A stretch of 64,000 nt of DNA from Candidatus Tanganyikabacteria bacterium (GCA_016867265.1 VGJW01000003.1:124001-188000); one strand, 5' to 3'; counted from the first letter of the stretch, positions 1 to 8,641 are shown. Notes: a model not told the origin generated them from the letters alone. A program made the numbers and translations.

Positions 1-1146
1 TGCGGCCGTAGGGCCCGAACCGAGCTTCACGAGGATTTCGTCGTCATCCGCGAGGTTCCGCAGGCTGATGGACGTGGCACCGGCCTGCAGGGCTTCCGTC
101 ACCTGCGGCAGCCATGTCAGCAGCAGGCTTGCCTCGAGGCGCAGGTGATCGGTATCGGGCAGCTGGTCCAAGACCTCGCACAACCGTGCGACCTCGGCAC
201 GGGCCTCGCGCAGCAGGCGCTCGTGCTGCAGGCGGGCCTGATCCGTGTCCCGGGCGGCTTCCTGCATCCGGCCGGCTTCCGCCATGATCTGCTCCACGGC
301 ATCGCTGGCGGTTGCGTCGGTCCGCGTGTCCAGGCGCCATGACCCGGGTCCCAGCCGCCGTGGGACCAGTTTGCCGGCTTCGGCACCGGTGCGCAACAGC
401 GCCAGGTGCGCATCCAGCCGCTGCCAATCCGCCGGTGAGAGCTGGCGTGCCTGAAGCTCGGGCTGGATGCCGATTTCCTCGAGGCGATCCCGGGCATCTT
501 CGCGGGACAGGCCTTGGACCCATGCGGGCAGGAGTTCGACGATAGTGCGTTCCTCTGGCATGTCCCCTGCCGGCAGCCCGCGTCCGGGCTGCCGGCAGCC
601 CGGACGCACCGGCGGGAGCACATAGGGCAAGCCCGGCAAGATGCGGCGGACCCGACTCATGTGCCCCGGGACGCGTCGATCCGCCTCAAGCACGATGCCG
701 TCCTCGTCTGCGAGGATGATGTTGCCGTGGCGCCCCGTCATCTCGACATGCAGGTGATGCGTCCGCATGTCCCCGAGTGCGTCCCGCCCACGGAAGGCCA
801 GCGAGAGCAGCCGCTCGCCACCGGGTTGCGACACGCGCTCGAGGACGGTACCCGTCAGGTGCCGCCGCAGGGCCGACACGAAGCTGTCCGGATCCCCGGT
901 GCCGGATGGATGGGCGGACGTGATCGCATTCGCGAAATCCTCCGCGACGCACGTCACTCTTGCGAGGCGTCCCGCGGCGCAAACGACGAGGCACGCCGTG
1001 CCCGGCCGAAGCCGGAGAACTACATGGCCCTGACCCACCCGGCGCACCCGGTCGATCCGAAGCCCGGTGGCCCGTTCCCTCAGGTCGGCACCCAGCGCCG
1101 TGACCGCAAGGCCGTCAAGGGGACGGGGGGCCCTATTTGAGGACAC
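1..1146 (-). CDS. rqcH: NFACT/RqcH-family ribosome quality control protein, N-terminal part
   Basis: This is the N-terminal 382 codons of an NFACT protein (older name fibronectin-binding protein A); the C-terminus lies beyond position 1. In bacteria RqcH binds stalled 50S-peptidyl-tRNA complexes and adds alanine tails to the nascent chain. The family pattern is visible: an early DGLAVTALGADL segment, HLHVEMTGRHGNIIL, the RRILPGLPYVLPP stretch, a Glu/Arg/Leu-rich coiled region and a final ISLRNLADDDEILVKLG that normally leads into the coiled-coil arms. The Asp-Arg pair important in RqcH seems to be Glu-Arg here (GGERLLSLAF), judged by eye only. No ATG fits; a GTG at 1146 overlapping the end of the upstream response regulator is my choice, so the start is uncertain. 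It is the third gene of a minus-strand run with the lipid kinase and the response regulator. Confidence 0.85.
   Translation of the reverse strand, partial: MSSNRAPRPLDGLAVTALGADLRERATGLRIDRVRRVGQGHVVLRLRPGTACLVVCAAGRLARVTCVAEDFANAITSAHPSGTGDPDSFVSALRRHLTGTVLERVSQPGGERLLSLAFRGRDALGDMRTHHLHVEMTGRHGNIILADEDGIVLEADRRVPGHMSRVRRILPGLPYVLPPVRPGCRQPGRGLPAGDMPEERTIVELLPAWVQGLSREDARDRLEEIGIQPELQARQLSPADWQRLDAHLALLRTGAEAGKLVPRRLGPGSWRLDTRTDATASDAVEQIMAEAGRMQEAARDTDQARLQHERLLREARAEVARLCEVLDQLPDTDHLRLEASLLLTWLPQVTEALQAGATSISLRNLADDDEILVKLGSGPTAA
580..607. repeat. Perfect 28-bp palindrome inside the rqcH coding region
   Basis: The left arm GCGTCCGGGCTGCC (580-593) is followed with no spacer by its exact reverse complement (594-607). 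The 12-base unit GCCGGCAGCCCG also occurs directly upstream (569-580) and again in the right arm. The encoded residues are Arg/Pro/Gly-rich (VRPGCRQPGRG) and sit just after the conserved PP of the family, so the palindrome may be an inserted element that stays in frame. Confidence 0.8.
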
Positions 1147-1492
1147 GCTCCAGCGTCCGCAGCACGTCCTCGGCCTGGAAGGGCTTGCCGATGAAGGCAT
1201 CCGCGCCGCCGGCGAGGCAGCGATGGATGATCTCGTCCTGGACCTGGGAGCTGCAGACAATCACCCGGGCCGCGGGATCCCGGCGCTTGATGGCCGCCAG
1301 AGCTGACTCGCCGTCCATGGTCGGCATCGCAAGGTCCAGCGTCACGACGTCGGGATGGTGCGCTGCCCAAGCATCGATGCCGGCTGCGCCATCTCCCGCT
1401 TCGGCCAGCACTTCGTGACCTGCCCGGGAGACAATGTCCTTCAGCATGCGTCGCATGAAGGAGGAATCGTCGACGATGACGAGAGTCGCCAT
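1133..1492 (-). CDS. Single-domain CheY-like response regulator
   Basis: A 119-residue stand-alone receiver domain. It starts MATLVIVDDS, giving the acidic pair Asp8-Asp9; the phosphoacceptor is Asp53 in TLDLAMPTMDG, the conserved Ser/Thr position is in VIVCSS (about residues 81-82) and the invariant Lys103 is in IGKPF. No output domain is present, so it should act by protein-protein contact like CheY. The ATG at 1492 begins 23 bases after the lipid kinase stop, and the gene end overlaps the proposed rqcH start, so the three are probably cotranscribed. No histidine kinase is encoded nearby and the input signal is unknown. Confidence 0.93.
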   Translation of the reverse strand: MATLVIVDDSSFMRRMLKDIVSRAGHEVLAEAGDGAAGIDAWAAHHPDVVTLDLAMPTMDGESALAAIKRRDPAARVIVCSSQVQDEIIHRCLAGGADAFIGKPFQAEDVLRTLERVLK

Positions 1493-1515
1493 GTCCCGAT
1501 TGTGCGCCTCAGGGC

Positions 1516-2430
1516 TCAGGCGCGCAACCGGAGGGCGCCGGGCAGGACATGGAATTCCGCAGGTGTCGTCCCCAGGACCTCGCCATCGGCCTCGACAGGC
1601 ATGCGGACGGGGCTCGTCACCTTGATGCGCTCGCCCAGCATGACCTCGACCCGAGGATGCATCAAGTGCTGGCCGCGCAGCAGGGCCAGCAGCATCGAGG
1701 GCAGCTGCCAGGCAGGCAGGGCGCCCAGAAGCGCCAGGTCCAGGTGCCCGTCGTCCATCAGGGCCTGAGGTATGACCGGCAGGCCGCCCCCGAAGGCCCG
1801 GCCGTTGGCGATCACGATTTCCAAAAGTGGCATGGCCCGGGTCCAGGTGCCATCGACCTCGACGACGGCGTGGTCCGCCATCAGCTGGCTCCACGAGGCG
1901 AGGGTCGCCAGGATGTAGCTGGCCTTGCCCCAGGGCTTGCCTGTCCGGGCAAGGCGGTCGGCCACCCGTGCCCCCAGGCCCACCTCGGCCACGTTCAGAA
2001 AGGCGCGTTCCAGCCACGCGCCATCGGCACCGACGCAGCGCACCATGCCGACGTCGACGGACCGCACGGGCGCGCTGAGCAATCGGGCCACGGGATCGCC
2101 CGAAGCCCCCTCGAAAGGCAGGGCGGCGAGCGTGTCGTTCGCGGTGCCCAGCGGCAGCCATGCAAGGATGCCCTCGCCACTGGTCAGCCGACCTTCCGTG
2201 AAGCAACCCTGCAGGGCCTCATGCAGGGTGCCGTCGCCCCCGACCACGAGGACCTCGGGAGCGCCGTCCCGGAAGGCCGCGCGCACACCCTCCGCAATCG
2301 CGCCGGGGCCGTGGGCAACGTGTGCGTGGCAGGTCCAACCCGCGCCCCGCAGGCGAGGCTCCAGGCGATGCCAGTGTGCCTGGGCACGTTGGTTGGCTGC
2401 GGAGGGATTGATGAAGGTGGGCAGGGTCAT
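1516..2430 (-). CDS. Diacylglycerol/lipid kinase family protein (YegS/DgkB-like)
   Basis: A 304-residue protein of the DAG-kinase catalytic fold, which phosphorylates diacylglycerol or a related lipid with ATP at the membrane face. The start reads TFINPSA, matching the family NP motif; the nucleotide-binding VVGGDGTLHEAL is at about residues 62-73 and PLGTANDTLAA follows near 94. The C-terminal half (LPVIPQALMDDGHLDL, then PVEADGEVLG) is the usual beta-sandwich with the conserved DG and DGE elements. An in-frame GTG exists 33 bases upstream, but the ATG at 2430 places the NP motif at the normal distance from the N-terminus. The physiological lipid cannot be told from sequence. Confidence 0.9.
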   Translation of the reverse strand: MTLPTFINPSAANQRAQAHWHRLEPRLRGAGWTCHAHVAHGPGAIAEGVRAAFRDGAPEVLVVGGDGTLHEALQGCFTEGRLTSGEGILAWLPLGTANDTLAALPFEGASGDPVARLLSAPVRSVDVGMVRCVGADGAWLERAFLNVAEVGLGARVADRLARTGKPWGKASYILATLASWSQLMADHAVVEVDGTWTRAMPLLEIVIANGRAFGGGLPVIPQALMDDGHLDLALLGALPAWQLPSMLLALLRGQHLMHPRVEVMLGERIKVTSPVRMPVEADGEVLGTTPAEFHVLPGALRLRA

Positions 2431-2464
2431 CGGGGGATTTCCGAAAAATATTTCTCCAGACACG

Positions 2465-2510
2465 CAAGGTTGCGGAAAGATAAGACTATATTAACCTCAA
2501 GTTAAAGCCC
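2465..2510. promoter_or_regulatory. AT-rich patch, likely promoter region for the lipid kinase operon
   Basis: The segment containing TATATTAACCTCAAGTTAAAG is strikingly AT-rich for this genome and holds a TTAAC-N5-GTTAA inverted repeat (2491-2505) next to TATATT. On the minus strand TTTAAC and TTATCT are 17 bases apart, a weak -35/-10 pair pointing towards the lipid kinase. The rest of the gap 2431-2742 contains only the doubtful small reading frame listed next. Confidence 0.35.
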
Positions 2511-2552
2511 CAGCGCCCCGGGTCTTCCGGGTCCACCAGGAACCTTCCTCCC

Positions 2553-2786
2553 GTGATCAAGTCTTCTGCCAACGTCTACCACCCCGCCAGCCGTGGGCTC
2601 TCGATGACCTATTCCTACACCCGTCCGCTTGCCGTGCCCACCCGGGCTGCAGTGACGACGCCGCTCGATCCTTCGGTGCTGCAGACCGGATGGCGCAGCA
2701 ACCTCGGGCGCCTCGTGCACGGCGCGGCGCGTCGGTTGGGGCTCACCAGCGGTGCACCAGCCACCAGGCAACTCCCCAGAGGTTGA
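2553..2786 (+). CDS. Small hypothetical protein (doubtful)
   Basis: A 77-codon plus-strand frame with mostly G/C third positions, lying in the gap between two minus-strand genes and overlapping the end of the membrane protein gene by 44 bases. It could begin at GTG 2553 (AGGAA about 9 bases upstream) or at ATG 2604. The sequence is Arg/Pro/Ala-rich with no signal peptide, membrane segment or family motif that I recognise. Convergent overlap and lack of a family argue against it; it is listed because nothing else explains the 300-base gap. Confidence 0.25.
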   Translation: MIKSSANVYHPASRGLSMTYSYTRPLAVPTRAAVTTPLDPSVLQTGWRSNLGRLVHGAARRLGLTSGAPATRQLPRG

Positions 2787-4053
2787 TCGCGGCGGCCAGC
2801 GCCGTCAGGGCGAGCAACCAAGGCGGCAGCCGCCGCGGCCAAGCGCATCCCAGGGCCAGGATCAGCCAAGGCGTGTAATCCAGGGTGTAGCGCGCACCGA
2901 ACTGGCGCCACCCGTCCCCGAAGTAGACGAGGTAGAGCGCCGCGGAGGGCAGCAGGGCCACCCAGGCCCAACGCGACCACGACACGAGCCGTGCCTCGTC
3001 TGGAGTCGGCAACGAGATTTCGGCCGGTCCCGTCTCGGGCGCCGTGCGCGCGGGCAGCCCCCCCGGCATCAGCCACGCATGGGGCAGCACCGCCGGAGCT
3101 GCGGTCGACACGCCCTCCGGTGTGCGGGGAGAGAGCCAGCCCAGGTGCTCGAGGACGCGTCCTGCCGCCGGAAAAAGCGCGAGGAACGCGGGCGTGGTCC
3201 AGAAAAGGCCGAGGCCATGGTCTGTGACGGAGACGGGTGGCCAGCCCGCGTGGAAGTCCGGGCCGCGCCAGACATAGGCGGGCAGCATCCGGATCAGATG
3301 GTGCATGCTGAACGGCCCGTACTGGTAGTTGCCGTGGATGGCGCCCCACGTTGCGTTGCCCGCACCGTACCCGCTGTCGAGCGGATGGCCGAAACGCGCC
3401 ATGTTGAAGGCCATGTCGAGGCCGGCGAGGAGGGCCGCCACGCCAGCTGCCTGCCCCACGCGGCCGAGCTTGCCGGGCCCGACGAGCAGCAGGGCGAGGA
3501 TCGCGGGGCTCGCGACCACGACGGCTTCCCGGGACAGGATGGCAAGGCAGAACCACAGGCTGACCAGCGCGCCGCGACGGGGCCCGACCAACTCGTGCAG
3601 CGACAGCCACAGGAACAGGTTGGCGACGAGGTGGGCATAGACCCAGCTGTTCCCATGGCTGGCGCACCACCACGCTACCGTCCCGAAGCCATACAGGAAG
3701 GTCAGGCCGTGGATCACGGGCGGCGCGAGGGGCAGGCGCCGCAATGTCAGGTGCGCGATGGCCACCGCGGCGGCACCGACCAGCTTGGCCACGAGGGCAA
3801 GGTCGAGATTCAGGTGCCAGATGGCGGCGAAGGGCAGCAGCAAGATCGAGGGCGCGGGGCCGAAGTAGACGTGGGCCTTGCCGTCCTTCCAGGCCAATTC
3901 ATTGAGCCAGGCGGGCGGGGTGCCGATGTCCAGGCGGCCCTGCAGGAAGGCCTCGGCCTGGTGCAGGTGGTAGTTGAAGTGCATGAACTGGCCGCTGCCC
4001 GAGAGCAGGTAGGCGATGAGCGTGCCGATGAACCACCACAGGGCCGTGGGCAC
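2743..4053 (-). CDS. Polytopic membrane protein, probable GT-C-type glycosyltransferase
   Basis: 436 residues with roughly ten hydrophobic segments spread over the full length (for example LWWFIGTLIAYLL at the N-terminus and LLALTALAAAINLWGVAWWL at the C-terminus). The first loop reads HFNYHLHQAEAFLQGRLDI, which resembles the 'Y-x-x-Q-A-D-A-F-L-x-G-R-L' element of ArnT/PMT-like GT-C enzymes that use polyprenyl-phosphate sugars on the outer face of the membrane. The lumenal Asp expected for catalysis cannot be fixed by eye, so the function is inference. It ends two bases before the RNase HI stop region and is likely translated in series with the genes upstream of it (rnhA, HAD, GHL10). Confidence 0.75.
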   Translation of the reverse strand: MPTALWWFIGTLIAYLLSGSGQFMHFNYHLHQAEAFLQGRLDIGTPPAWLNELAWKDGKAHVYFGPAPSILLLPFAAIWHLNLDLALVAKLVGAAAVAIAHLTLRRLPLAPPVIHGLTFLYGFGTVAWWCASHGNSWVYAHLVANLFLWLSLHELVGPRRGALVSLWFCLAILSREAVVVASPAILALLLVGPGKLGRVGQAAGVAALLAGLDMAFNMARFGHPLDSGYGAGNATWGAIHGNYQYGPFSMHHLIRMLPAYVWRGPDFHAGWPPVSVTDHGLGLFWTTPAFLALFPAAGRVLEHLGWLSPRTPEGVSTAAPAVLPHAWLMPGGLPARTAPETGPAEISLPTPDEARLVSWSRWAWVALLPSAALYLVYFGDGWRQFGARYTLDYTPWLILALGCAWPRRLPPWLLALTALAAAINLWGVAWWLVHRW

Positions 4054-4054
4054 G

Positions 4055-4537
4055 TCAGGTCCTCCGTTCCTGCTGAAACCGGCGCACCGCTGCGACCGCC
4101 AGACGGTCGCACCGTTCGTTGTAGGGATGCCCCGCGTGGCCCTTGACCCACTGCCAAGTGACCTCGTGCCGGTCCGCCAGCGCCTGCAGTTGATGCCAGA
4201 GATCGAGGTTCGCCACGGGATCGCCGCCGGCCGTTCGCCAGCCCTTGCGAATCCAGGCCGGCATCCACTTGGTCATACCGTCCACCAGGTAGCGTGAGTC
4301 GCTCGTGATCGTGATGCGCGTAGGGCGCTTGAGCTGCTCGAGCACGAGGATGCCGCCCTTGAGCTCCTCACGCTGGTTCGTGGTCTGGGGCGTCACGTCG
4401 GACACCACCTCGATCTCCCGTGCGACGGTCGCTCCCTCGCGCGCAACGAGGATGGCGGCCGCAGCCCCGGGACCCGGGTTGCCCGAGCAGGACGCGTCGC
4501 AATAGCCTTCTACCAGCACGCCCCTATGATAGGCCAT
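4055..4537 (-). CDS. rnhA: Ribonuclease HI
   Basis: A 160-residue RNase H type 1, which cuts RNA in RNA-DNA hybrids. All catalytic acids align with the E. coli enzyme: Asp14 (YCDASCSGNPGPG), Glu58 (TTNQREELKGG), Asp80 (TSDSRYLVDG) and Asp144 (YNERCDRLA). The loop KGHAGH with the catalytic His is at residues 132-137. ATG 4537 overlaps the end of the HAD gene by 14 bases; a GTG at 4519 would give a slightly shorter form without overlap, so the start is open. Confidence 0.95.
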   Translation of the reverse strand: MAYHRGVLVEGYCDASCSGNPGPGAAAAILVAREGATVAREIEVVSDVTPQTTNQREELKGGILVLEQLKRPTRITITSDSRYLVDGMTKWMPAWIRKGWRTAGGDPVANLDLWHQLQALADRHEVTWQWVKGHAGHPYNERCDRLAVAAVRRFQQERRT

Positions 4538-5273
4538 GGGCCGCGATGTGCCCTGCGGCCCCCGCGAGGTCGCCAAACACCCGATCGGCCAGCGGCGCCA
4601 GTTCGGCTGCGGTGCAGAAGCCGCTCGTGACGGCCAGGGCCTTTGCAGCGCCCCCGGCGCGGGCCATCCGCATGTCGCCGGGCGTGTCGCCGATGGCCAC
4701 GCTGCAGGATTCGGCGACCCCGGATCGCTTGCACGCCTCGAGGTACAGGTCCGGCGCGGGCTTCGGGCGCGTGACCTCATCGCCGCCGACGACGTCACGC
4801 AGCAAGTCGCCCAGCCCGGCGCGCTCCAGGCTCATCCTGGCGTGGGCGCGCGTGTCCGAGGTCGCCACGACCAGCTGCCAGCCGGCATCACGCAATCCTG
4901 CCAAGGCCTCGGCGACACCGGGCAGCGGCCTGTAGGCCGAGGAAGGCAGGCAGGTGAACGCCTCATGGAATGCCCCCGGCACGCGGCTGACGAGGGTGTC
5001 GGGAATGCCGCGAAGCGAGAGCCAGGCCGTCAGCTGTGCCAGGGTCGTGTTGCCCGGCAGCGTGACCAGTCGTCCGTCGGCGCGTGGTCGTCCCGCGGCA
5101 TCGACGCCCAGCCATGCGGCAAGCTCGTCGCCATCCGGGGCGTGCGCTCCCAGGGCTTCCCGGACGAGGCGCACCCGGGCCTCGGTCACGGCGCCCCAGA
5201 GCGCATGGAAGTCCAGGATGACGCCGTCCTTGTCCAGGACGACGAGGCCGCGTCCGGACGACGAGGCCGCCAC
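4524..5273 (-). CDS. HAD-family phosphatase (phosphoglycolate phosphatase-like)
   Basis: 249 residues with the HAD motifs in order: motif I LVVLDKDGVILD near the N-terminus (nucleophile Asp14, acid Asp16), motif II VVATSDTRAHA, the Lys in VTRPKPAPDLYL and motif IV AIGDTPGDMRMA. The helical cap between motifs I and II is type C1, as in Gph and PGMB enzymes, so the substrate is probably a small phosphorylated metabolite. I start at GTG 5273, directly after the stop of the upstream GHL10 gene; a longer form from ATG 5315 would overlap that gene and adds nothing conserved. It overlaps rnhA by 14 bases at its end. Confidence 0.88.
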   Translation of the reverse strand: MAASSSGRGLVVLDKDGVILDFHALWGAVTEARVRLVREALGAHAPDGDELAAWLGVDAAGRPRADGRLVTLPGNTTLAQLTAWLSLRGIPDTLVSRVPGAFHEAFTCLPSSAYRPLPGVAEALAGLRDAGWQLVVATSDTRAHARMSLERAGLGDLLRDVVGGDEVTRPKPAPDLYLEACKRSGVAESCSVAIGDTPGDMRMARAGGAAKALAVTSGFCTAAELAPLADRVFGDLAGAAGHIAAHGLS

Positions 5274-5274
5274 G

Positions 5275-7275
5275 TCAGCGGCTGCGGTCCGGCCGCCGGG
5301 GCACCGGGGGGCCATAGGCCAACAGATCACGCGGCACGGGTGGACCCATCGGGGCGCGGCCCATGGTGCCCGACCGATCTGCGGGCTTGGCCGGTGACGC
5401 CGGGACGGACGGGGGGGCTTGTCGGCCCGCGCTCTCGAGCGGGGGGTCGCCCAGCGGCACGTAGCGCCGGCGCAGGGACCTGCCCTGCTGGGTATCGAGA
5501 AGCAGGCTGATGTCCGCGAGGCGTTGGCCGACGTCTCGGGTCAGGGCCGGATGGACGCGCTCCAGGCCTTCGAGGGACTGGGCGAGGTTCGCGATGCGCC
5601 CTGCGAGCGCGGGCGTGGGCAGCTTGCCCGCTTGCCTGCGCAGGCTTGCGACCTCGGTCCGCAGGACCCGCAGGGCGGCACCCGTGATCCAGTCGTTGGT
5701 CCCGAGCCGGGCCAGAGGGAAATCGCGCAGATAGCCTCGGTCAAGTTCGGCGAGGATCGCCTCCGAGGCCCTGCGCGGCTGGACAAGCGGCATCGCGGCC
5801 CGATTCCGGAACGGGCCCTGCGCGAGATCGGCAAGCAGGCCCCGGGGAACATGGCCCATCGCGAAGAACATGAAGCCCGACAGGTTCTCGTCCCGGATGT
5901 ACTGGATCTGCTCGAGCGTATCCGCGAGCGGGTCATCCATGCGATGCAGGCCCAGGATGGGCAGGAATTCGGGCGCGCGCCTGCCCTGGTCCGTCTCCTG
6001 GCGAATCCAGCGCTTGAGATCGGCAAGTTCGCCGGTGTACAGCATGCTCGTCGTGACCTGAGTCCAGCCGTTGTCCGCCCAGTGCCGCCAGTTCTGCATC
6101 TTGCGAAGGCGGGCGTAGGACTCGCCCCGGAAGGTCGACACGGCGAGGGGAATCGGTCGGCGACGGTTTCGGCAGAGCTGGCTGACGTCCGCGACGAACT
6201 GGCTGACCTGCGCCTCGCGCCAGAGCTGGTAGTCCCGGCGACGTGCCTCGTCACTCAGGCTCGACGGGGCCGGTGCCATGAAGGTGGACGGCTTCGCGAG
6301 GCCCATCCGCTCCAGCTGGAACTGGGTCCTGCTGGCATCGTCGTCGGGCGTCTCTTCGTCGTAGCGGATGTAGTCGAGCAGCAGGCCGTCGACGTCGTGA
6401 CCGTCGAGCAGCTCCTTGAGCACGGTGCGCATGTAGGCGCGTGCGCCAGGCAAGGAGGGAGACATGAAGCGGGGTTTCTGGGTCTGCTCCGTCCGTGAGG
6501 CCAGGCTGGGCAGCAGGCCCAGAATCGGGTTCCCGAAGTCCCGGGTCTCGTCGTAGCTGCGAACCCGGAAAGACCAGACCCAGGGCATGACCGCCATGCC
6601 GCGCTTGTGTGCCTCGTCGACCATGATGGCGAGGACGTCCGCCTTGTCACGGAAGGTGGCATCCCGGGCCAGGATGCGTGAGGCATGAACGGCGTAGCCC
6701 CGGCGGATGACCTCGGGCACCAGCAGGTTGAAGCCCGCCGTGTCCAGCTCCTGGACCAGACGCCGGACGCCGGCCTCGTCGGTGGGGATCGCGTCCGCGT
6801 CGAGCAGCATGCCCCGGGTTTCGGCCGCCCGGGAGGGCACCAGGGCAAGCCTGACGCTCTTCAGGTGCTGCTGGAACGCATCGAAGCGTTCCTGGACCTC
6901 GCGGGCTTCGGCGTCCCGATCCAGCAGCAGGGCCCCCTGCTCGAGCGCCGTACGCGCCGCGACCAGTTGCTGGCGGGCGATGGGCAACGCGATGTCGACG
7001 GCCATGGTCTCGGCCGTCCGCACCCGCTTCTGGGCGGCCTTCCACTGCTCGAGCAGCAGGCCGTGCTCGAGTCGCATCTCGCCCTGCCTTGGGTTTCGCG
7101 GGGCAGGGGTCGCGAGCAAGGGCTGCGGCAAGGCCGTGGACGAAGGCTGGGGAGCGGGCCTGTCGCTGCCGCCGAACCAGGGCAGCCCCAGCAGGCCACC
7201 CTCCGCACGTGCCGGGGACGCGCCAATGGCCATCTGGAGGGCCAAGGCTGCGGCGAAGAAGGGAAGCAGACGCAT
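5275..7275 (-). CDS. Secreted GHL10-family glycosyl hydrolase-like protein
   Basis: 666 residues. A clear signal peptide (MRLLPFFAAALALQMA..., cleavage near ASPARA) is followed by a coiled region of about 130 residues and then a TIM-barrel domain of the GHL10/YngK (DUF187) type from about 160 to 480. Diagnostic segments are the early GMLLDADAIPTDE, VMPWVWSF, GLLLDYIRYDEETPDDD and FLPILGLHRMDD. Family members act on cell-surface or extracellular polysaccharide. The C-terminal 130 residues are helical and end in a Pro-rich tail. The ATG at 7275 is preferred over an upstream start because it begins the signal peptide. Confidence 0.85.
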   Translation of the reverse strand: MRLLPFFAAALALQMAIGASPARAEGGLLGLPWFGGSDRPAPQPSSTALPQPLLATPAPRNPRQGEMRLEHGLLLEQWKAAQKRVRTAETMAVDIALPIARQQLVAARTALEQGALLLDRDAEAREVQERFDAFQQHLKSVRLALVPSRAAETRGMLLDADAIPTDEAGVRRLVQELDTAGFNLLVPEVIRRGYAVHASRILARDATFRDKADVLAIMVDEAHKRGMAVMPWVWSFRVRSYDETRDFGNPILGLLPSLASRTEQTQKPRFMSPSLPGARAYMRTVLKELLDGHDVDGLLLDYIRYDEETPDDDASRTQFQLERMGLAKPSTFMAPAPSSLSDEARRRDYQLWREAQVSQFVADVSQLCRNRRRPIPLAVSTFRGESYARLRKMQNWRHWADNGWTQVTTSMLYTGELADLKRWIRQETDQGRRAPEFLPILGLHRMDDPLADTLEQIQYIRDENLSGFMFFAMGHVPRGLLADLAQGPFRNRAAMPLVQPRRASEAILAELDRGYLRDFPLARLGTNDWITGAALRVLRTEVASLRRQAGKLPTPALAGRIANLAQSLEGLERVHPALTRDVGQRLADISLLLDTQQGRSLRRRYVPLGDPPLESAGRQAPPSVPASPAKPADRSGTMGRAPMGPPVPRDLLAYGPPVPRRPDRSR

Positions 7276-7342
7276 CTGCCAGTCATGATGGCGGCGACAG
7301 GGCGCTAGTTCGGTAAGCCCTGACACCAAGTCTGCCGTCTCG

Positions 7343-7888
7343 TCAGGACTTGACGAGGTGCTCCGGCTGACCCGCCAGCTGGTTCACCCACCGGGAGGCA
7401 ACGAACAGCCAGTCCGACAGCCGGTTCACGTAGCGCAGGAGCCTCGGGTCGAGCTCTTCTTGGGCGTGCAGGCGGACCATGCAGCGTTCGGCACGGCGTG
7501 CCACCGTCCGGGCCAGGTGCATGGTCGCACCGGCCTTGCTGCCGCCGGGCAGGATGAAGTTCTGCAGGGCCGTCAGTTCGGCTTCCATTCGGTCGATGGA
7601 GGCCTCCGTCTCCTGGATGGCGACCTCATCCATCTGCCAGCGTGCCTTCTGGCTTCCGGAGGGTGTCGCCAGTTCGGCGCCCACGTCGAACAGCACGCGC
7701 TGTGTCCGGAGCAACTCGGCCCCGAGCGTCTCCGCGCCGCCCTCCAGAAAGGCGAGCGCGGCTCCGAGCGTCGCGTTGAGCTCGTCGATGGTGCCATAGG
7801 CCTCGACCCGCAGGTGATCCTTGGCGACCCGGACACCACCGAGGAGGCCGGTCGTGCCGCTGTCGCCGGTCTTCGTGTAGATCTTCAC
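7343..7888 (-). CDS. PduO-type ATP:cob(I)alamin adenosyltransferase
   Basis: 181 residues. It transfers the adenosyl group of ATP to cob(I)alamin to make coenzyme B12. The family signature KIYTKTGDSGTTGL forms the N-terminus (ATP binding), AYGTIDELNATLG follows at about 35-47, and the C-terminal helix holds ARTVARRAERCMVRL and RYVNRLSDWLFVASR. The start is GTG 7888, which puts the KTGD motif at the usual distance from the N-terminus; a longer ATG form has no conserved residues. No other cobalamin gene lies in the window. Confidence 0.95.
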   Translation of the reverse strand: MKIYTKTGDSGTTGLLGGVRVAKDHLRVEAYGTIDELNATLGAALAFLEGGAETLGAELLRTQRVLFDVGAELATPSGSQKARWQMDEVAIQETEASIDRMEAELTALQNFILPGGSKAGATMHLARTVARRAERCMVRLHAQEELDPRLLRYVNRLSDWLFVASRWVNQLAGQPEHLVKS

Positions 7889-8038
7889 TGATTGGACCCC
7901 ATCTCCAGGTCGGACCGGCACGTTCAGGGTCGGGACACGTCATGGTACGTCGTCCAGCGCCACTTGGCCACGTCGGGTCGGGCTACAGTCCGCCCCCGAC
8001 TCTGCCGATGGTCCCTCGTCTGGGGGGGAGGACGGCTC

Positions 8039-8641
8039 TTGGGTGACGTGATGCCGGTGGGAAAGGCTCGGGGCCGCTGTCTCGCGCTGGTTTTGCCGCT
8101 GGTCCGGGACGCCCAGCGTGCCCGTGCCCGCCACCATGAGGAGCGGGCGCGCGCCCGCGTGCGGCGCGGTGCCCACGAGGCGGCCAGCCGCTCGTGGCGC
8201 AGGGTCCTGCAACAGGAGCCGTCCTCCCGTGCGGCATGGTTCGGGCTGGCTGTCGCCCTGCACGCCGCGGGGGAACACCTGGAGGCTATCGTGGCCTATG
8301 CCGCTCTGCTGGAACGTGCTCCCGACGATGTGCAAGCGTGGTTCAACCTGGGCTTTTGCTGGAAGCGCACGGGTGCGGTGGGTCTGGCCCGTGAAGCGTG
8401 GATCGCGGGGCTGGCGCTGGCGCAGGACAGGGACGACATCTGGGAGGTCCTGGGCTTGCTCGAACTGGAACACGGGGTGCCCGCCAGGGCCCGGCGCGCC
8501 CTTGCGCGTGCCGCGGCGTTGCGTCCCGGGGATGCCGAACTGCGCGCGTGGTTGGCCGAGGCTTGCCGGAGGGCCGGCATGCCGCGCGCTGCGGAGCGTG
8601 CCCTTGCGTCGCATCAGGGCAGGCAGGCCGTCACGATCTGA
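8039..8641 (+). CDS. TPR-repeat protein
   Basis: About 200 residues with four to five tetratricopeptide repeats; examples are RAAWFGLAVALHAAGEHLEA, QAWFNLGFCWKRTGAVGLAR and DIWEVLGLLELEHGVPARAR. The basic N-terminal 40 residues (many Arg) are not TPR. A GGAGG seven bases before TTG 8039 favours that start over GTG 8048 or ATG 8051 in the same frame. It is an isolated plus-strand gene among minus-strand ones, and its last 28 bases overlap the end of the convergent damaged phosphatase gene. It is a protein-protein scaffold of unknown partner. Confidence 0.75.
   Translation: MGDVMPVGKARGRCLALVLPLVRDAQRARARHHEERARARVRRGAHEAASRSWRRVLQQEPSSRAAWFGLAVALHAAGEHLEAIVAYAALLERAPDDVQAWFNLGFCWKRTGAVGLAREAWIAGLALAQDRDDIWEVLGLLELEHGVPARARRALARAAALRPGDAELRAWLAEACRRAGMPRAAERALASHQGRQAVTI

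Noticed and set aside
44-623. Two Arg/Cys-rich minus-strand frames at the start of the window
   Set aside because: They are off-frame readings of the rqcH gene; the rqcH frame alone shows family motifs.
7889-8038. Cobalamin riboswitch next to the cobalamin adenosyltransferase
   Set aside because: The region upstream of the gene is short and shows no B12-box-like sequence; it is mostly the leader of the TPR gene on the other strand.
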